The notes beneath the pieces were generated by a model. The model made no database searches. It saw nothing but the letters and a program-made list of their open reading frames with translations, and was not told the origin of the DNA. Shown piece by piece: positions 43,440 through 53,031 of a stretch of DNA of 64,000 nt (positions within the stretch are counted from its first letter, which is position 1; each line of letters starts with the position of its first letter). The stretch is taken from contig NZ_FOBS01000002.1 of NCBI RefSeq assembly GCF_900109885.1, positions 1 to 64,000 on the forward strand. The letters are read 5' to 3'. A program made the position numbers and the translations under genes. This DNA is from Syntrophus gentianae. Its GTDB lineage: Bacteria > Desulfobacterota > Syntrophia > Syntrophales > Syntrophaceae.

Positions 43440-44051
43440 TCAGTAGCCGCTGTATTCCCTCATAAATTCATTCTTTTGATCCAAGTATACTGAAATGCCA
43501 GTGCTAGCAGCATCCATTGCACTTGCAAAAGCTCCTACATACTGCGCAACTCGTCTCAAATTGACGTGTGATAAACCTTCTAGTGGATTTGCTCCATGCT
43601 TGTCGTTTGGATACCTGAAAGCAAAAGAATCGGGGTCGATTTTTGCAAACTCTTTTACGACGTGGGAAGGTAATGTTAAAAAGTCTGGTGGTTCAATGTT
43701 GCCATCAGATACTTTCTTCAATATCATTTCTGCCGTTTCCCAAAGAGTGAGAATCTTATGGTGTTGTGGAAACTCAGCTGGTTCATCTAGTAACCGCCTT
43801 CCAGACTTTATTAACTCTTTGAGGCGCAATTCTATGTACTGACGATAAAGAAAACAGATAGGAAAGACGAGTGCATCTTGATGCCGTGGTGTTTCCATTA
43901 TGTTCTCAACTAATTTATCCGCTGCTTCTTTATATCCAATAACGTACAACTCAAGTGCGTCATTTGTCCAGTTTAGGCAAGCGTTACAGTGCCAATCGAC
44001 GTCCGGAGTAAAAATTGGTTCCAAACCTAATTTTTCATTTTCATCAGACAT
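43440..44051 (-). CDS. Unknown cassette protein, HEPN-like helical domain
   Basis: This 203-aa helical protein begins DENEKLGLEPIFTPDVDWHCN. Residues ~35-105 (GYKEAADKLVENIM, VFPICFLYRQYIELRLKELI, HHKILTLWETAEMIL) resemble HEPN-type or related nucleic-acid-associated bundles, but without a clear RxxxxH nuclease motif. The ATG has aaagg 8 nt upstream and lies 24 bp after the attI-cassette junction, so this is the first, most strongly promoted cassette. The stop codon is next to attC site 1. Function is unknown; toxin, defence or signalling roles are possibilities only. Confidence 0.75.
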   Translation of the reverse strand: MSDENEKLGLEPIFTPDVDWHCNACLNWTNDALELYVIGYKEAADKLVENIMETPRHQDALVFPICFLYRQYIELRLKELIKSGRRLLDEPAEFPQHHKILTLWETAEMILKKVSDGNIEPPDFLTLPSHVVKEFAKIDPDSFAFRYPNDKHGANPLEGLSHVNLRRVAQYVGAFASAMDAASTGISVYLDQKNEFMREYSGY

Positions 44052-44069
44052 TCAATTTACCTTTCCACT

Positions 44070-44235
44070 GCCGAACAATTAATATCCGAACTTCGTTATT
44101 TCCGATTTTTCGTTATCACAATACCACATGATTATTTTCAGAAAAAGTGAAATATATCATAATTACATGGTACTAGCCATTTACAAGGTTTCGGATAACA
44201 TGGTAATAAGGACTAAAAAACGAACTTCGTAATTT
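44070..44235. other. Candidate attI region and integrase/cassette promoters
   Basis: 166 bp between the first cassette and the integrase start. The cassette junction box reads GTTCGGC on the minus strand at 44070-44076. A 10-bp direct repeat cgaacttcgt, itself a near palindrome, occurs at 44087-44096 and 44221-44230, as in the direct repeats of known attI. A minus-strand ttgtaa with tatgat 19 bp downstream is the best, weak, candidate for the cassette promoter. No convincing LexA box is present. Confidence 0.55.
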
Positions 44236-45556
44236 ATGGGAAATTTGTCACATTATAACCTTGGCGACGTTCTTCCGGAGTTTCAGAAATTTCTTTTAGA
44301 AAAGAAACTTGCTCCAGAGAAAAATGTGTTCTTTTACGCTTTGTGGGCAAGCAAGTATTTCAATTATGCCCGTCAGAAGCAAATACCCTCCGACGAGTAT
44401 CGGGAACATGCCATTATCGAATTTCTCGAAGCTTTAAAGACACTTCCCAATGTATCGGACTGGCAGGTCAGAAAGGCAGGTGATGCAATCCGCCTATACT
44501 ACTTTCACTATCTCGGCCTAAAGCCCGTTTATTTATTTATCTGTCATAAAATCGAATAACCGCTCGCCGGAAATCATCAAGGAAACGCAGCGGCTGATAA
44601 GAATCAAGCACGATTCCATCAACACAGAAAGAACTTATCTGCAATGGATCAAGAGGTTTCTGGATTATTATGCGAAAACCACCAATGAAGAATCTTTTAA
44701 CGCCCTTGATGCCTCCGATTTTAAAAATTTTATCAGTCATTTAGCTTTGAAGGAAAGAGTCTCCGCTTCTACTCAAAATCAGGCATTCAATGCCATTTTG
44801 TTTCTTTTTCGCAATGTCCTGTGTAAAGAAATCGGTGATCTTGCCAATACAGTCCGCGCAAAGCGCGGACAACGTTTGCCTGTTGTCTTATCGGTTGAGG
44901 AAGTAAAAAAAAATACTTACAAAAATGACTGGAAAAAATCGCCTGATGGCTGAATTGCTTTATGGTTCAGGGCTAAGACTGATGGAACTTGCCGGCATGA
45001 GAATCAAGGATATAGATTTCGATGCCAATACCATCACTGTGCGCAGTGGAAAGGGAGACAAAGACCGCACAACCATTTTACCGCGGACGGTAAAAGAAAG
45101 GCTTGCGGAACATCTCAAAACGGTCAAAGCGCTTCATGAGCAAGATCTTGCAGCAGGACGGGGTGAGGCACATCTCCCTGATGCTCTGAGCCGCAAATAC
45201 CCGAATGCCGGAAGACAATGGGCATGGCAGTATGTCTTTCCTTCAGCCACGCTTTCTGTTGTCCCGCGCAGTGGAAGAATCGGACGGCACCACATCAGTG
45301 ACAAGGCCATCCAGACCGCCTTTAAGTCAGCATTAAATGACTCCGGCGTTCCCAAGCACGCCACGGTACATACGTTGCTCACAGCTTCGCAACGCATTTG
45401 CTGATGAACGGCATCAACATTCGGGAGGTTCAGGAACTCCTTGGACATAAAAATGTTGAAACGACAATGATTTATACCCATGTACTGAGAGATATGACCG
45501 GAGCACCTAAAAGTCCGTTGGACGACTTGTTCAGGAAAGACAAAAGCCAAACTTGA
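44236..45556 (+). pseudogene. intI: Integron integrase IntI, inactivated by three frameshifts
   Basis: A tyrosine recombinase read in three frames. Frame 1 (44236 to about 44540) gives an N-terminal extension. Frame 2 (about 44540-44910) holds the SAM-like core-binding domain, with SINTERTYLQWIKRFL. Frame 3 (44910-45378) includes the first catalytic Arg (GSGLRLME), the Lys region GKGDKDR and the integron-specific insert ALSRKYPNAGRQWAWQYVFP, which is the hallmark of IntI rather than XerC/D. The rest, again frame 2 (45380-45556), has [28 protein letters not shown] (nucleophile Tyr) and the stop. Lesions are near 44540, in an A9 run at 44907-44915, and a one-base loss at 45378 that destroys the second catalytic Arg codon of HTLRH. 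Confidence 0.88.
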
Positions 45557-45643
45557 AAATATTGTAAAGTTCTTCCGCATGGCAGTCGAAAATTGACGTA
45601 TTTAAACATTAACTCCCGGCCAGACGGTCATGCGTTTAAGGCG

Positions 45644-47128
45644 CTACGCCACTTTCCAGGTCGTTCCGGTGGGTGCGTCTTTCAGGGCGATTCCTTTTTC
45701 TGAGAGGAGTTGGCGGAGTTCGTCCGCCCGCTGCCAGTTCTTGGCTGTTCTGGCTGCCCAGCGCTCGGCGATTAGCTGCTCAATCTCGGCGGGATCGATG
45801 CCCCGCTTGCGGGTTTCCCGTTCGCGATCTTTCAGGAAATAGGTATCGGGGTTCTCCTGGAAAAGACCCAGGACGTAGCCGACCTCCTTGATATTCTTTC
45901 CCGCCAGCGCCAGGACTTTCCGGCCGGCGTCGGACTTGGCCGCTTTTGAATCGCTCAGGAATGCGTTGATCTGCCGTGCGGCGTCGAAGAGGTATCCAAT
46001 GGCCCGGGCCGTGTTCAAATCATCGTCCATGGCCTCGATAAAACGGTCCGGAAGTCCCTGAATAAGGGCATAAAGCTCGGCCGTTTTTCCCGTCAGGGAC
46101 TCGGGAGCAAGCGGAGTCGCATCTCCCCCTGAGGGAGTCAGAAGATCCGAAATGGCCTTCAACATCGCGTAGAACCGGTCCATCCCCTGCCGCGCTTCCG
46201 ACAGGGATTCCTCGGAGAAGTCTACGGCGCTGCGGTAGTGGCTCTGGAGCATGAAGAGGCGGATGGCCTCGGCGCAATAGCGGGCCAGCATCTCCTGGAT
46301 GGAAAAGACATTGCCCAGCGATTTGGACATCTTCTCGCTGTTGATCTTCACGAAACCGTTATGGATCCACAGATTGGCCAGCGGCTTGCCCGTTGCCCCC
46401 TCGGATTGGGCAATTTCATTCTCGTGATGGGGGAAGACCAGATCCTCGCCGCCGCCGTGGATATCAAAGGTGTCGCCGAGATATTTCTGGCTCATCACGG
46501 AACACTCAATGTGCCAGCCGGGCCGTCCCGGTCCCCAGGGGCTTTCCCAGGACGGTTCATTGGGTTTGCTGGCCTTCCAGAGGGCAAAATCCATGGGATT
46601 GTTCTTGTGCTCATTGACATCGATGCGGGCGCCGGCCATCATGTCTTCCAGTTGACGCCCCGAGAGTTTTCCGTAGCCGGAAAACCGCTCTACGGCGTAA
46701 TAGACGTTGCCGTCCACGGCATAGGCCAGGCCACGCGCCATAAGCTGCTCGATGAGTTTGATCATCCCCTCGATATGCTCCGTCGCCCGGGGAGTGACGG
46801 TCGGCTGAAGGACCCCCAAACCCGCCATATCTTCATCGTGAGCCGCGATGTAGCGATTGGAGATGTCATAGATGCTCACCCCTTCCGCATTCGCGCGGGC
46901 GATGATCTTGTCATCGACATCGGTGAAGTTCTTGACATAGGTGACTTCATACCCCCGGTATTCCAGGTATCTTCGCAGGACGTCAAAGACAACGGCTGAC
47001 CGGGCATGGCCGACATGGCAGATGTCGTATACGGTGATGCCGCAGACATAGAGCCCGACACGCCCTTCCTGCAGAGGCGTAAAGACTTCCTTTCTATTTC
47101 GAAGGGTGTTGTAAAGTTTCAGAGACAT
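45644..47128 (-). CDS. cysS: Cysteinyl-tRNA synthetase
   Basis: This 494-aa class I synthetase charges tRNA-Cys. It has the HIGH motif as CHVGHARS, the KMSKS motif KMSKSLGN, the zinc-binding residues including WHIECSVMS and the ED-H pair in GGEDLVFPHHENE, and the C-terminal DALR-type helical domain ending with FxRADELRQLL. The start at 47128 has ggagg 5 nt upstream; a GTG four codons earlier would overlap that site. It is 55 bp downstream of argC, likely one transcript. Confidence 0.97.
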   Translation of the reverse strand: MSLKLYNTLRNRKEVFTPLQEGRVGLYVCGITVYDICHVGHARSAVVFDVLRRYLEYRGYEVTYVKNFTDVDDKIIARANAEGVSIYDISNRYIAAHDEDMAGLGVLQPTVTPRATEHIEGMIKLIEQLMARGLAYAVDGNVYYAVERFSGYGKLSGRQLEDMMAGARIDVNEHKNNPMDFALWKASKPNEPSWESPWGPGRPGWHIECSVMSQKYLGDTFDIHGGGEDLVFPHHENEIAQSEGATGKPLANLWIHNGFVKINSEKMSKSLGNVFSIQEMLARYCAEAIRLFMLQSHYRSAVDFSEESLSEARQGMDRFYAMLKAISDLLTPSGGDATPLAPESLTGKTAELYALIQGLPDRFIEAMDDDLNTARAIGYLFDAARQINAFLSDSKAAKSDAGRKVLALAGKNIKEVGYVLGLFQENPDTYFLKDRERETRKRGIDPAEIEQLIAERWAARTAKNWQRADELRQLLSEKGIALKDAPTGTTWKVA

Positions 47129-47183
47129 GGAATCCTCCACGTAAAAAATTCGATTTTGAACCTTGAGCAGGGAACATCGGGCC

Positions 47184-48221
47184 TCAGGGGAACAGGGCGA
47201 TCATCTCGAGTCCCGTGTGTTCCGGAAAGCCGCAGAGAACATTCATATTCTGGATGGCCTGACCGGCAGCGCCCTTCACCAGATTGTCAATCGTCGAAAC
47301 GATGATCAGGCGATTCGTCCGGGCATCCACAGCCACACCGATATCACAGAAGTTGGATCCGCGAACGAAGGCCACATTCGGGAAGGTTCCCGCCTTACAA
47401 ATCCGGACAAATCGTTCTCCCTTATAGAAATCCTGGTAGAGCTCGGATAATTCCTTTCCAGAAATGCTCTGAGTCAAAGTCGCGTAAATGGTACTGAAAA
47501 TACCCCGATCAATGGGAAGAAGGTGGGGGGTAAAGGAGATTTTCATCTCCCGGCCGGCCAGTCGGCTCAACTCCTGCTCAATCTCCGGCGTGTGACGGTG
47601 GTTTCCGACTTTGTAAGCCTTGAAGGCTTCGTTAACCTCACAGAAAAGCGATCCCACCTGCGGTTCTCGGCCGGCACCGCTGGTGCCGGACTTGGAATCT
47701 GCAATCACCGATGCCGGATCGATCAGTTTGTTTTTCAGAGCAGGCGCTGTTCCAAGAATGATGCTCGTCGGATAGCAGCCGGGATTCGCCACAAACCGGG
47801 CCTTTGCCACGTCCTCCCGATAAAGCTCCGGGATACCATAGACGGTTTGGGGAACGAGTTGGGGACAGGCATGCTGACCGTACCAGGATTCGTAAACCGC
47901 AACATCCCGCAGGCGGAAGTCCGCACTGAGATCGACCACCTTTTTCCCACTTTCCCAGAAAATCGGGGCGACTTTCATGGATTCACTGTGGGGAAGCGCC
48001 AGAAAAATCACATCGGCGAGGTCAGCAACCTCCTGAGGTGACGCATCCATAAAGACCAACGGGGTTAACCCCGCAAAGACCGGATAGACATCGGCAATCG
48101 GAAGCCCCGCATATCGCCGTGATGTAATCGCCACCACCTCAACCCCGGAATGACGCAAAAGCAGTCGGAGGCATTCCTGTCCGGTATAGCCGCTGGCCCC
48201 GTAAATCCCTACTTTAATCAT
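47184..48221 (-). CDS. argC: N-acetyl-gamma-glutamyl-phosphate reductase
   Basis: This 345-aa arginine-biosynthesis enzyme reduces N-acetylglutamyl phosphate to the semialdehyde with NADPH. Motifs are [14 protein letters not shown] (NADP binding), FLALPHSES, the active-site Cys in [10 protein letters not shown], and [12 protein letters not shown] near residue 220. The length is standard. It precedes cysS on the same strand and is separated from rpsI by a strong terminator. No arginine operator was recognised. Confidence 0.96.
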   Translation of the reverse strand: MIKVGIYGASGYTGQECLRLLLRHSGVEVVAITSRRYAGLPIADVYPVFAGLTPLVFMDASPQEVADLADVIFLALPHSESMKVAPIFWESGKKVVDLSADFRLRDVAVYESWYGQHACPQLVPQTVYGIPELYREDVAKARFVANPGCYPTSIILGTAPALKNKLIDPASVIADSKSGTSGAGREPQVGSLFCEVNEAFKAYKVGNHRHTPEIEQELSRLAGREMKISFTPHLLPIDRGIFSTIYATLTQSISGKELSELYQDFYKGERFVRICKAGTFPNVAFVRGSNFCDIGVAVDARTNRLIIVSTIDNLVKGAAGQAIQNMNVLCGFPEHTGLEMIALFP

Positions 48222-48310
48222 AACTCCCTCGCAAAAACTTTTGTTAATGGTCCTGATGCCGGAGATGGGAACATCCCCACGGAAGGAAGACTTTCGAAGT
48301 ACTGGATAGC

Positions 48311-48335
48311 AAAAAAAAGGGGGCCATGGCCCCCT
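48311..48335 (-). terminator. Rho-independent terminator of the rplM-rpsI operon
   Basis: Perfect palindrome agggggccatggccccct followed on the minus strand by tttttttt, 10 bp after the rpsI stop. Confidence 0.93.
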
Positions 48336-48344
48336 GTAAGGTTC

Positions 48345-48737
48345 TTATCGTTTTGAAAACTGGAAGCGTTTTCGTGCACCGGGCTGACCATACTTTTTCC
48401 GTTCCTTCGCCCGGGAGTCCCGGGTCAGGAAACCCGCCTTTTTAAGTGCGGACCGCAGGTCGGCGTCATACTCCTGAAGGGCCCTCGAAATGGCATGCTT
48501 CACGGCTCCGGCCTGACCGGAAATTCCTCCCCCGCAAACATTCACATAACAGTCAAAGGCATCCTGCTTTCCTACGACCTCGAAGGGCTGCCGAATGAGC
48601 ATTTTCAGGCTTTCCCGCGGGAAATAATCATCGAATCCCCTCTTATTGACCGTCAGCACTCCACTGCCTTCCTTCAGATAGACCCTGGCGATGGCACTCT
48701 TCCTTCGCCCCGTCGCATAATAGCGTTTTTCTAACAT
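48345..48737 (-). CDS. rpsI: 30S ribosomal protein S9
   Basis: This 130-aa S9 has the N-terminal [16 protein letters not shown], the central [19 protein letters not shown] and the conserved basic tail ending [11 protein letters not shown], which reaches into the P site. ATG 48737 follows ggaga at 6 nt; an in-frame ATG four codons earlier overlaps that site. It is the second gene of rplM-rpsI. Confidence 0.98.
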   Translation of the reverse strand: MLEKRYYATGRRKSAIARVYLKEGSGVLTVNKRGFDDYFPRESLKMLIRQPFEVVGKQDAFDCYVNVCGGGISGQAGAVKHAISRALQEYDADLRSALKKAGFLTRDSRAKERKKYGQPGARKRFQFSKR

Positions 48738-48802
48738 ACTATTCTCCAAATCGGCTAATTTACAGTATTAAACATCAGACGGAGAAGCCCCATCCCCAAT
48801 TC

Positions 48803-49231
48803 TTACAGTGAGAGCAGTTTGGGACACTGCGCCTCGTGGCGATGATCGTTTCCGGCATAAATCTTCAACTTCTTCAACATCCGCCTTCCCAGAGAATTCT
48901 TGGGAAGCATTCCTCTAACGGCAATGCTTAAAACATCAACCGGTTTTTCCTGCATCATCTTGCCGGCGGTTGTCGCTTTCAATCCGCCAGGATAGCCGGA
49001 ATGATGATAATAGATCTTGTCGCGAAGTTTTTTCCCGGTAAAAACCATCTTCTCCGCATTGACGACAACAATAAAGTCACCGGTATCCGTATGAGGCGTA
49101 TAAACAGGCTTATGTTTTCCCCGTAACCGCCTGGCGATTTCGCTGGCCATTCTTCCCAGCACCTGCCCCTCGGCGTCAATCAAATACCAGTCCCGCGTAA
49201 CTTCCGATTCCTTCGCTTGATATGTCTTCAT
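48803..49231 (-). CDS. rplM: 50S ribosomal protein L13
   Basis: This 142-aa L13 has the family opening [25 protein letters not shown] and the [18 protein letters not shown] and [20 protein letters not shown] blocks. It is the first gene of the two-gene rplM-rpsI operon, which is the common arrangement. rpsI follows after 65 bp. The region upstream towards lptD is about 140 bp. Confidence 0.98.
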   Translation of the reverse strand: MKTYQAKESEVTRDWYLIDAEGQVLGRMASEIARRLRGKHKPVYTPHTDTGDFIVVVNAEKMVFTGKKLRDKIYYHHSGYPGGLKATTAGKMMQEKPVDVLSIAVRGMLPKNSLGRRMLKKLKIYAGNDHRHEAQCPKLLSL

Positions 49232-49367
49232 AAAAACACCGATCCTTAAAAATTCAAAAGCACTACCTATGCAATTTCAGGATGTTTGTCAAGAGAAAAA
49301 CCAAGTTGACTTCGATTATTTACTGCCAATCGAACTTACATCCTCTTACCCCGATACTTTCTTGGAA

Positions 49368-51587
49368 TCAGTTTCCCATTCCATAAAGAGAAAAGGACAG
49401 GAGGAAACGCTGATCATCGTCCTCATCGGCAAAACCGAAATTAACGCTCCAGCACTGTCTGTGATATTTGAGCAGCACGGATTTTTCTACATCTTTATCG
49501 TCCTGTTCGTTTCTCTTTATGGTGAACTGCGCATCCAGCTCATTCGTCAATCTTGCATTCAAATGTAAATTGATTTCTTTAACCAGATCCTCGGTATAAC
49601 GATACTGAAGATGAGCGGAATCTCCCCGCTCGTCTCTGAGAATAAGATCGTAATCGGTTTTCCGCCATTCTCCACGATTCACGTCCAGTTTATTGCGAGC
49701 GGCGAAGGAAAGAAAGGAACAGGGATCTATGTTGAGCTCCATATTGAGATCCTGGAAGTGTTTTCCCTCAGAATGTGCGTCCTGATTGTAGTAATGCTCC
49801 ACTTCATTGATTTCATAAGTCTGAAATACTTTGAATCGCAGTATCTCCCTGTACGTGGTTGCGCCATTCTTGTCCGTCATCCTTGCCGTCAGGGTGTTGG
49901 TCAGGGCATAGGTCAGACCATTCGTTTCATCGATCCGATTCACATAGTCCGGCGCATCTTCCTGGTGGGAATCGGGAATGTAAGTATAGGTCAACTCCGG
50001 CTTGATCACGTGCCTGATCTTATCGAACAGTTTTCCCCCGATGGCATAAATCCGGGAGAATTCCGTATTCAGGTTGGCCCCCATGGTATAGACCTGACGA
50101 TCTCCCTGGTGGGTTGCCTGGGATGAATTATCATCATCATGGTCGCTACGATCCCAGACCGTCTCCCGCACACTGAATTCCGGGATAAACTGAGCATAGC
50201 GTCCCAGACGGACAGGGAGAGAAACAGCAGGCTGGACGTCATACAAATGGCCTTTCTGTCCCTCGGTCCGATAGTAATAATCATAGGCTGCATTCATAGC
50301 CCCATAAAGCGGCGATCCCAGAAGAGGGCGTTTTACCGTGAAAAGAGATATTTCCGGATATTTCTGCAAGGTTTCGTCATTGGACGGACTCGTAAAATCA
50401 TCGGTATAGCGCGCCAAAGCCGTAACATTATAAAGTTCTGCATCTTTGACCAGTCTCACGGTGGAATCCAGAGAGTTCAAGCCCTTATCGGCGTCGAAGG
50501 AGACATTTTTGAACCGTTGCATCGGATCCGTCAAATAATTGCTCTTATAATAATTCTGCGAGGAAAAATCCTTGAAATACCAGTTATCGGAAACTTTGAC
50601 GATGTCACTTCGCAGGTAAAAACCGGGGCTGAACGTGGTCAGAGAATTCAGATAGAAAGATCCGCGCTGCTGATCGGATTGCCAGTTTCGGCTGATAGAG
50701 CCTGAAGTCTCCTTGATATCCTTCCTGTCATTCAGGTAGTCCGCATAAAACGTCCCGTAGGTTTCCGGACTGATAATATACCGGAATTCAGCCCCTTCCT
50801 TAAAGCCTCGTTTTGACATGTATCGCTGGTAGAAGGTTGCATCAAGATTCTCAGAAATTTCCCAAAAGAAAGGAACCTCGACATCCACGCCATGCTTATC
50901 CCGCGAGTAGGAGATCGTTGGCATCAGCAAACCAGATTGACGGGTTGTTTTGACGGGAAATATCAGATAGGGGGTATAAAAGATCGGCTGATCGAGGACA
51001 TTGAATGTTCCGTGCTTCACGGTCCCGTAACCATCAACGGTAACAGCCATTTCTTTCCCTGAAATGCTCCATTCCGGGCATGTGCCATCGCAGGTCGTGG
51101 CTTTGCCGTCAAATATCCGGTAGTGCGCTTCCCCCTCCTTTTCGATGCGGGTCCCCTTCACATAGACATGATTCCGCACCATGAAAATCCGTCCGTTTTG
51201 AGCAGCCCCACTCTTTGTATCAATATCAAAACTGATGGTATCCCCTTCCAGTACATCCCCACCGCTTTTCAAGAATACATGGCCTTCGGCCAACGCTTCA
51301 TTGGTCGACTTATTCAAGGAGACACTGTCCGCTTGAAGAACCCCATCGGTAAAACGGATGATCACGTTTCCCCGGGCATGATAGGTATCGGTATCTTTGA
51401 CGTAATCCAAGGTATCCGATTCGATCTCAACCGGACCCTGAATCTTCCGAGTCTCTGCAGCAAGTTCCCCCGTCGGGAATAAAAAGGCCAGGACAAGCAG
51501 GAATAAGAAAGTAATGCCGCCTTTACCTCGGGGAAAAGGGATGAATCTTATTCTCTTTATTCCAACAGACGTACCGATCCGGATCAT
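49368..51587 (-). CDS. lptD: LPS-assembly protein LptD
   Basis: This 739-aa outer-membrane protein inserts LPS into the outer leaflet. An N-terminal signal/anchor (IPFPRGKGG then FLFLLVLAFLFP, cleavage near LAA) is followed by an OstA/LptA-like beta-jellyroll (about 45-170, VEIESDTLDYVKDTDTYHARGNVI). A large beta-barrel of alternating aromatic strands follows. Cysteines in the CDGTCPEW loop and near the C-terminus (CSF, QCWSVNFG) are in positions suited to disulfides. The ATG at 51587 has gaagg 5 nt upstream; the frame is open upstream to a TTG at 51608. folC lies immediately upstream (26 bp). Confidence 0.92.
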   Translation of the reverse strand: MIRIGTSVGIKRIRFIPFPRGKGGITFLFLLVLAFLFPTGELAAETRKIQGPVEIESDTLDYVKDTDTYHARGNVIIRFTDGVLQADSVSLNKSTNEALAEGHVFLKSGGDVLEGDTISFDIDTKSGAAQNGRIFMVRNHVYVKGTRIEKEGEAHYRIFDGKATTCDGTCPEWSISGKEMAVTVDGYGTVKHGTFNVLDQPIFYTPYLIFPVKTTRQSGLLMPTISYSRDKHGVDVEVPFFWEISENLDATFYQRYMSKRGFKEGAEFRYIISPETYGTFYADYLNDRKDIKETSGSISRNWQSDQQRGSFYLNSLTTFSPGFYLRSDIVKVSDNWYFKDFSSQNYYKSNYLTDPMQRFKNVSFDADKGLNSLDSTVRLVKDAELYNVTALARYTDDFTSPSNDETLQKYPEISLFTVKRPLLGSPLYGAMNAAYDYYYRTEGQKGHLYDVQPAVSLPVRLGRYAQFIPEFSVRETVWDRSDHDDDNSSQATHQGDRQVYTMGANLNTEFSRIYAIGGKLFDKIRHVIKPELTYTYIPDSHQEDAPDYVNRIDETNGLTYALTNTLTARMTDKNGATTYREILRFKVFQTYEINEVEHYYNQDAHSEGKHFQDLNMELNIDPCSFLSFAARNKLDVNRGEWRKTDYDLILRDERGDSAHLQYRYTEDLVKEINLHLNARLTNELDAQFTIKRNEQDDKDVEKSVLLKYHRQCWSVNFGFADEDDDQRFLLSFSLYGMGN

Positions 51588-51612
51588 TCTCACCTTCAAT
51601 ACCAACAAAAAT

Positions 51613-52914
51613 TCAGCATGCGACAGCCGTTAAGGGATCACTCTGCTTCACCTGGCTTGTTTCCCTATATATTTTCTTGATTTCACCGACAAGATAAAGT
51701 GAACCGGCAACACAGATCAGATCATTTTTTTCTGCAAGGAGCAACGCCCGTTGCAAAGCTTCCCGACTATCCTCTATGGCTTCGGCCAGATGCCCATGAT
51801 TCCGGGCAATTGGGATCAATTTATCCAAATCAACGGCACGCTCCACTTTCGGCCTTGTAAAAATGACCCAACGGAATAAGGGAAGCAATTTTTTCAGCAT
51901 GCGAGAATAGTCCTTGTCGCCGAGAACGCCAAAGACAAGCAGCCGCCCCTCCTTCTCACTCCGGTTTCGAAGCGTGTCGCAGAGCGAACGGATGCCCGCT
52001 GGATTATGGGCGCCATCTACAAGCACGGTGGGACTCTTTTGGAGGATTTCCAGCCGTCCCTCCCACTTTGCGCCTGCCAGCCCCAGGCACATGGCCTGCT
52101 CATCAATCCTTCGCCCTTTTATCCTGATGAGTTCCGCTGCAGCCAGGGCAAGAGCGGCATTTTTGATCTGATGCTCTCCCGATAGAGGACAGGTCAGATG
52201 CGATATTTTTCGATCTATTCCAGTATACGAAAAGTTTCCGGCCCCTTTTGATCTAACCCGGATCTCTTTCCCCAGTCGGAAAAGCGGAACGCCCTTTTTT
52301 CGACATGTGTCCGCCAAAATGTCAAGAACCGATTTCTGATTGGCAGCGGTTACGCAGATGCTTTTTTCTTTGATGATCCCCGCTTTTTCCCCAGCTATAT
52401 TTTTCAAAAAACGGCCGAGGTATTCCTGATGATCGTGATGAACATTCGTGATGACCGATACCTGCGGAATGACGACGTTGGTTGCATCTAAGCGACCTCC
52501 CATGCCTACTTCCAGAACGGCAATGTCCACCTTTTCCTCATGAAAATAGCGGTATGCCACCGCTGTGAGAATTTCAAAATACGTCAAGTCTTCTTCAAGA
52601 CGGTTGCAGACGGTCTCGATACATTCCTGCATCCTATCTTCCGGAATCAGGAAATCATTGATCCTGATCCGTTCGCGGATGTCCATGAGATGAGGAGACG
52701 TATACACCCCGACCTTCAAGCCGCTATGCTTGAGGATGGAAGATAAAATGGCCGCAACAGATCCTTTCCCGTTCGTTCCTCCAATTAAAACCGCCGGATA
52801 TGCCAGATGGGGATTGCCAATTCTTTCCAGAAGTCTCTTGATGGGTCCCAAACCAAGATGAACGACATTACAATTCAAATCTGAAATTATCGAGAGACCA
52901 TTTTTATTTCCCAT
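51613..52914 (-). CDS. folC: Dihydrofolate synthase / folylpolyglutamate synthase
   Basis: This 433-aa Mur-ligase-family enzyme adds glutamate to dihydropteroate and folates. It has the P-loop IGGTNGKGSVAAIL, the EVGMGGRLDATN metal/folate block, NVHHDHQEYLG, LSGEHQIKNAALALAA and VDGAHNPAGIRSL. The length is usual. It ends 26 bp before lptD and starts 48 bp after a strong terminator that closes the alpha operon, so it starts a new transcript. Confidence 0.96.
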   Translation of the reverse strand: MGNKNGLSIISDLNCNVVHLGLGPIKRLLERIGNPHLAYPAVLIGGTNGKGSVAAILSSILKHSGLKVGVYTSPHLMDIRERIRINDFLIPEDRMQECIETVCNRLEEDLTYFEILTAVAYRYFHEEKVDIAVLEVGMGGRLDATNVVIPQVSVITNVHHDHQEYLGRFLKNIAGEKAGIIKEKSICVTAANQKSVLDILADTCRKKGVPLFRLGKEIRVRSKGAGNFSYTGIDRKISHLTCPLSGEHQIKNAALALAAAELIRIKGRRIDEQAMCLGLAGAKWEGRLEILQKSPTVLVDGAHNPAGIRSLCDTLRNRSEKEGRLLVFGVLGDKDYSRMLKKLLPLFRWVIFTRPKVERAVDLDKLIPIARNHGHLAEAIEDSREALQRALLLAEKNDLICVAGSLYLVGEIKKIYRETSQVKQSDPLTAVAC

Positions 52915-52961
52915 TCGCCGCGTTCATTCTTCCTGCGTAACGTTCATGCCAATTCAAAATA

Positions 52962-53010
52962 AAAAAGCCATGGACTTTTCTTATTGTAATCAAATCATCC
53001 ATGGCTTTTT
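52962..53010 (-). terminator. Rho-independent terminator after the alpha operon
   Basis: Arms aaaaagccatgga/tccatggcttttt (13 pairs) with T-runs on both sides. It is 22 bp beyond the stop of the EF-Tu-like ORF, with ttttttatttt on the minus strand. Confidence 0.93.
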
Positions 53011-53031
53011 TACTTTTCAGCTTTACGTTAT

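Larger units (their letters stand above)
40959..45556. mobile_element. Chromosomal integron with inactivated integrase and small cassette array
   Basis: The layout is the classic one: an integron-type integrase (plus strand, 44236-45556, frameshifted) and, starting at its 5' end, a row of minus-strand single-gene units separated by short imperfect palindromes. The units hold a 203-aa unknown gene, GNAT, GNAT, and methyltransferase plus a 51-aa ORF. Cassette 1 starts with (G)TTCGGC at 44076 and its attC opens with the exact complement GCCGAAC. Cassette 2 starts (G)TTATCA and its site opens TGATAAC. Two attC-like sites show the extrahelical G in the stem that is diagnostic of real attC. Codon and base use of the cassettes differ from the flanking chromosome. 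The right edge is the integrase stop; the left edge is the last attC. Confidence 0.85.

Noticed and set aside
48246-48356. Short plus-strand frames between argC and rpsI
   Set aside because: They read through the terminator palindrome and have no start signals.
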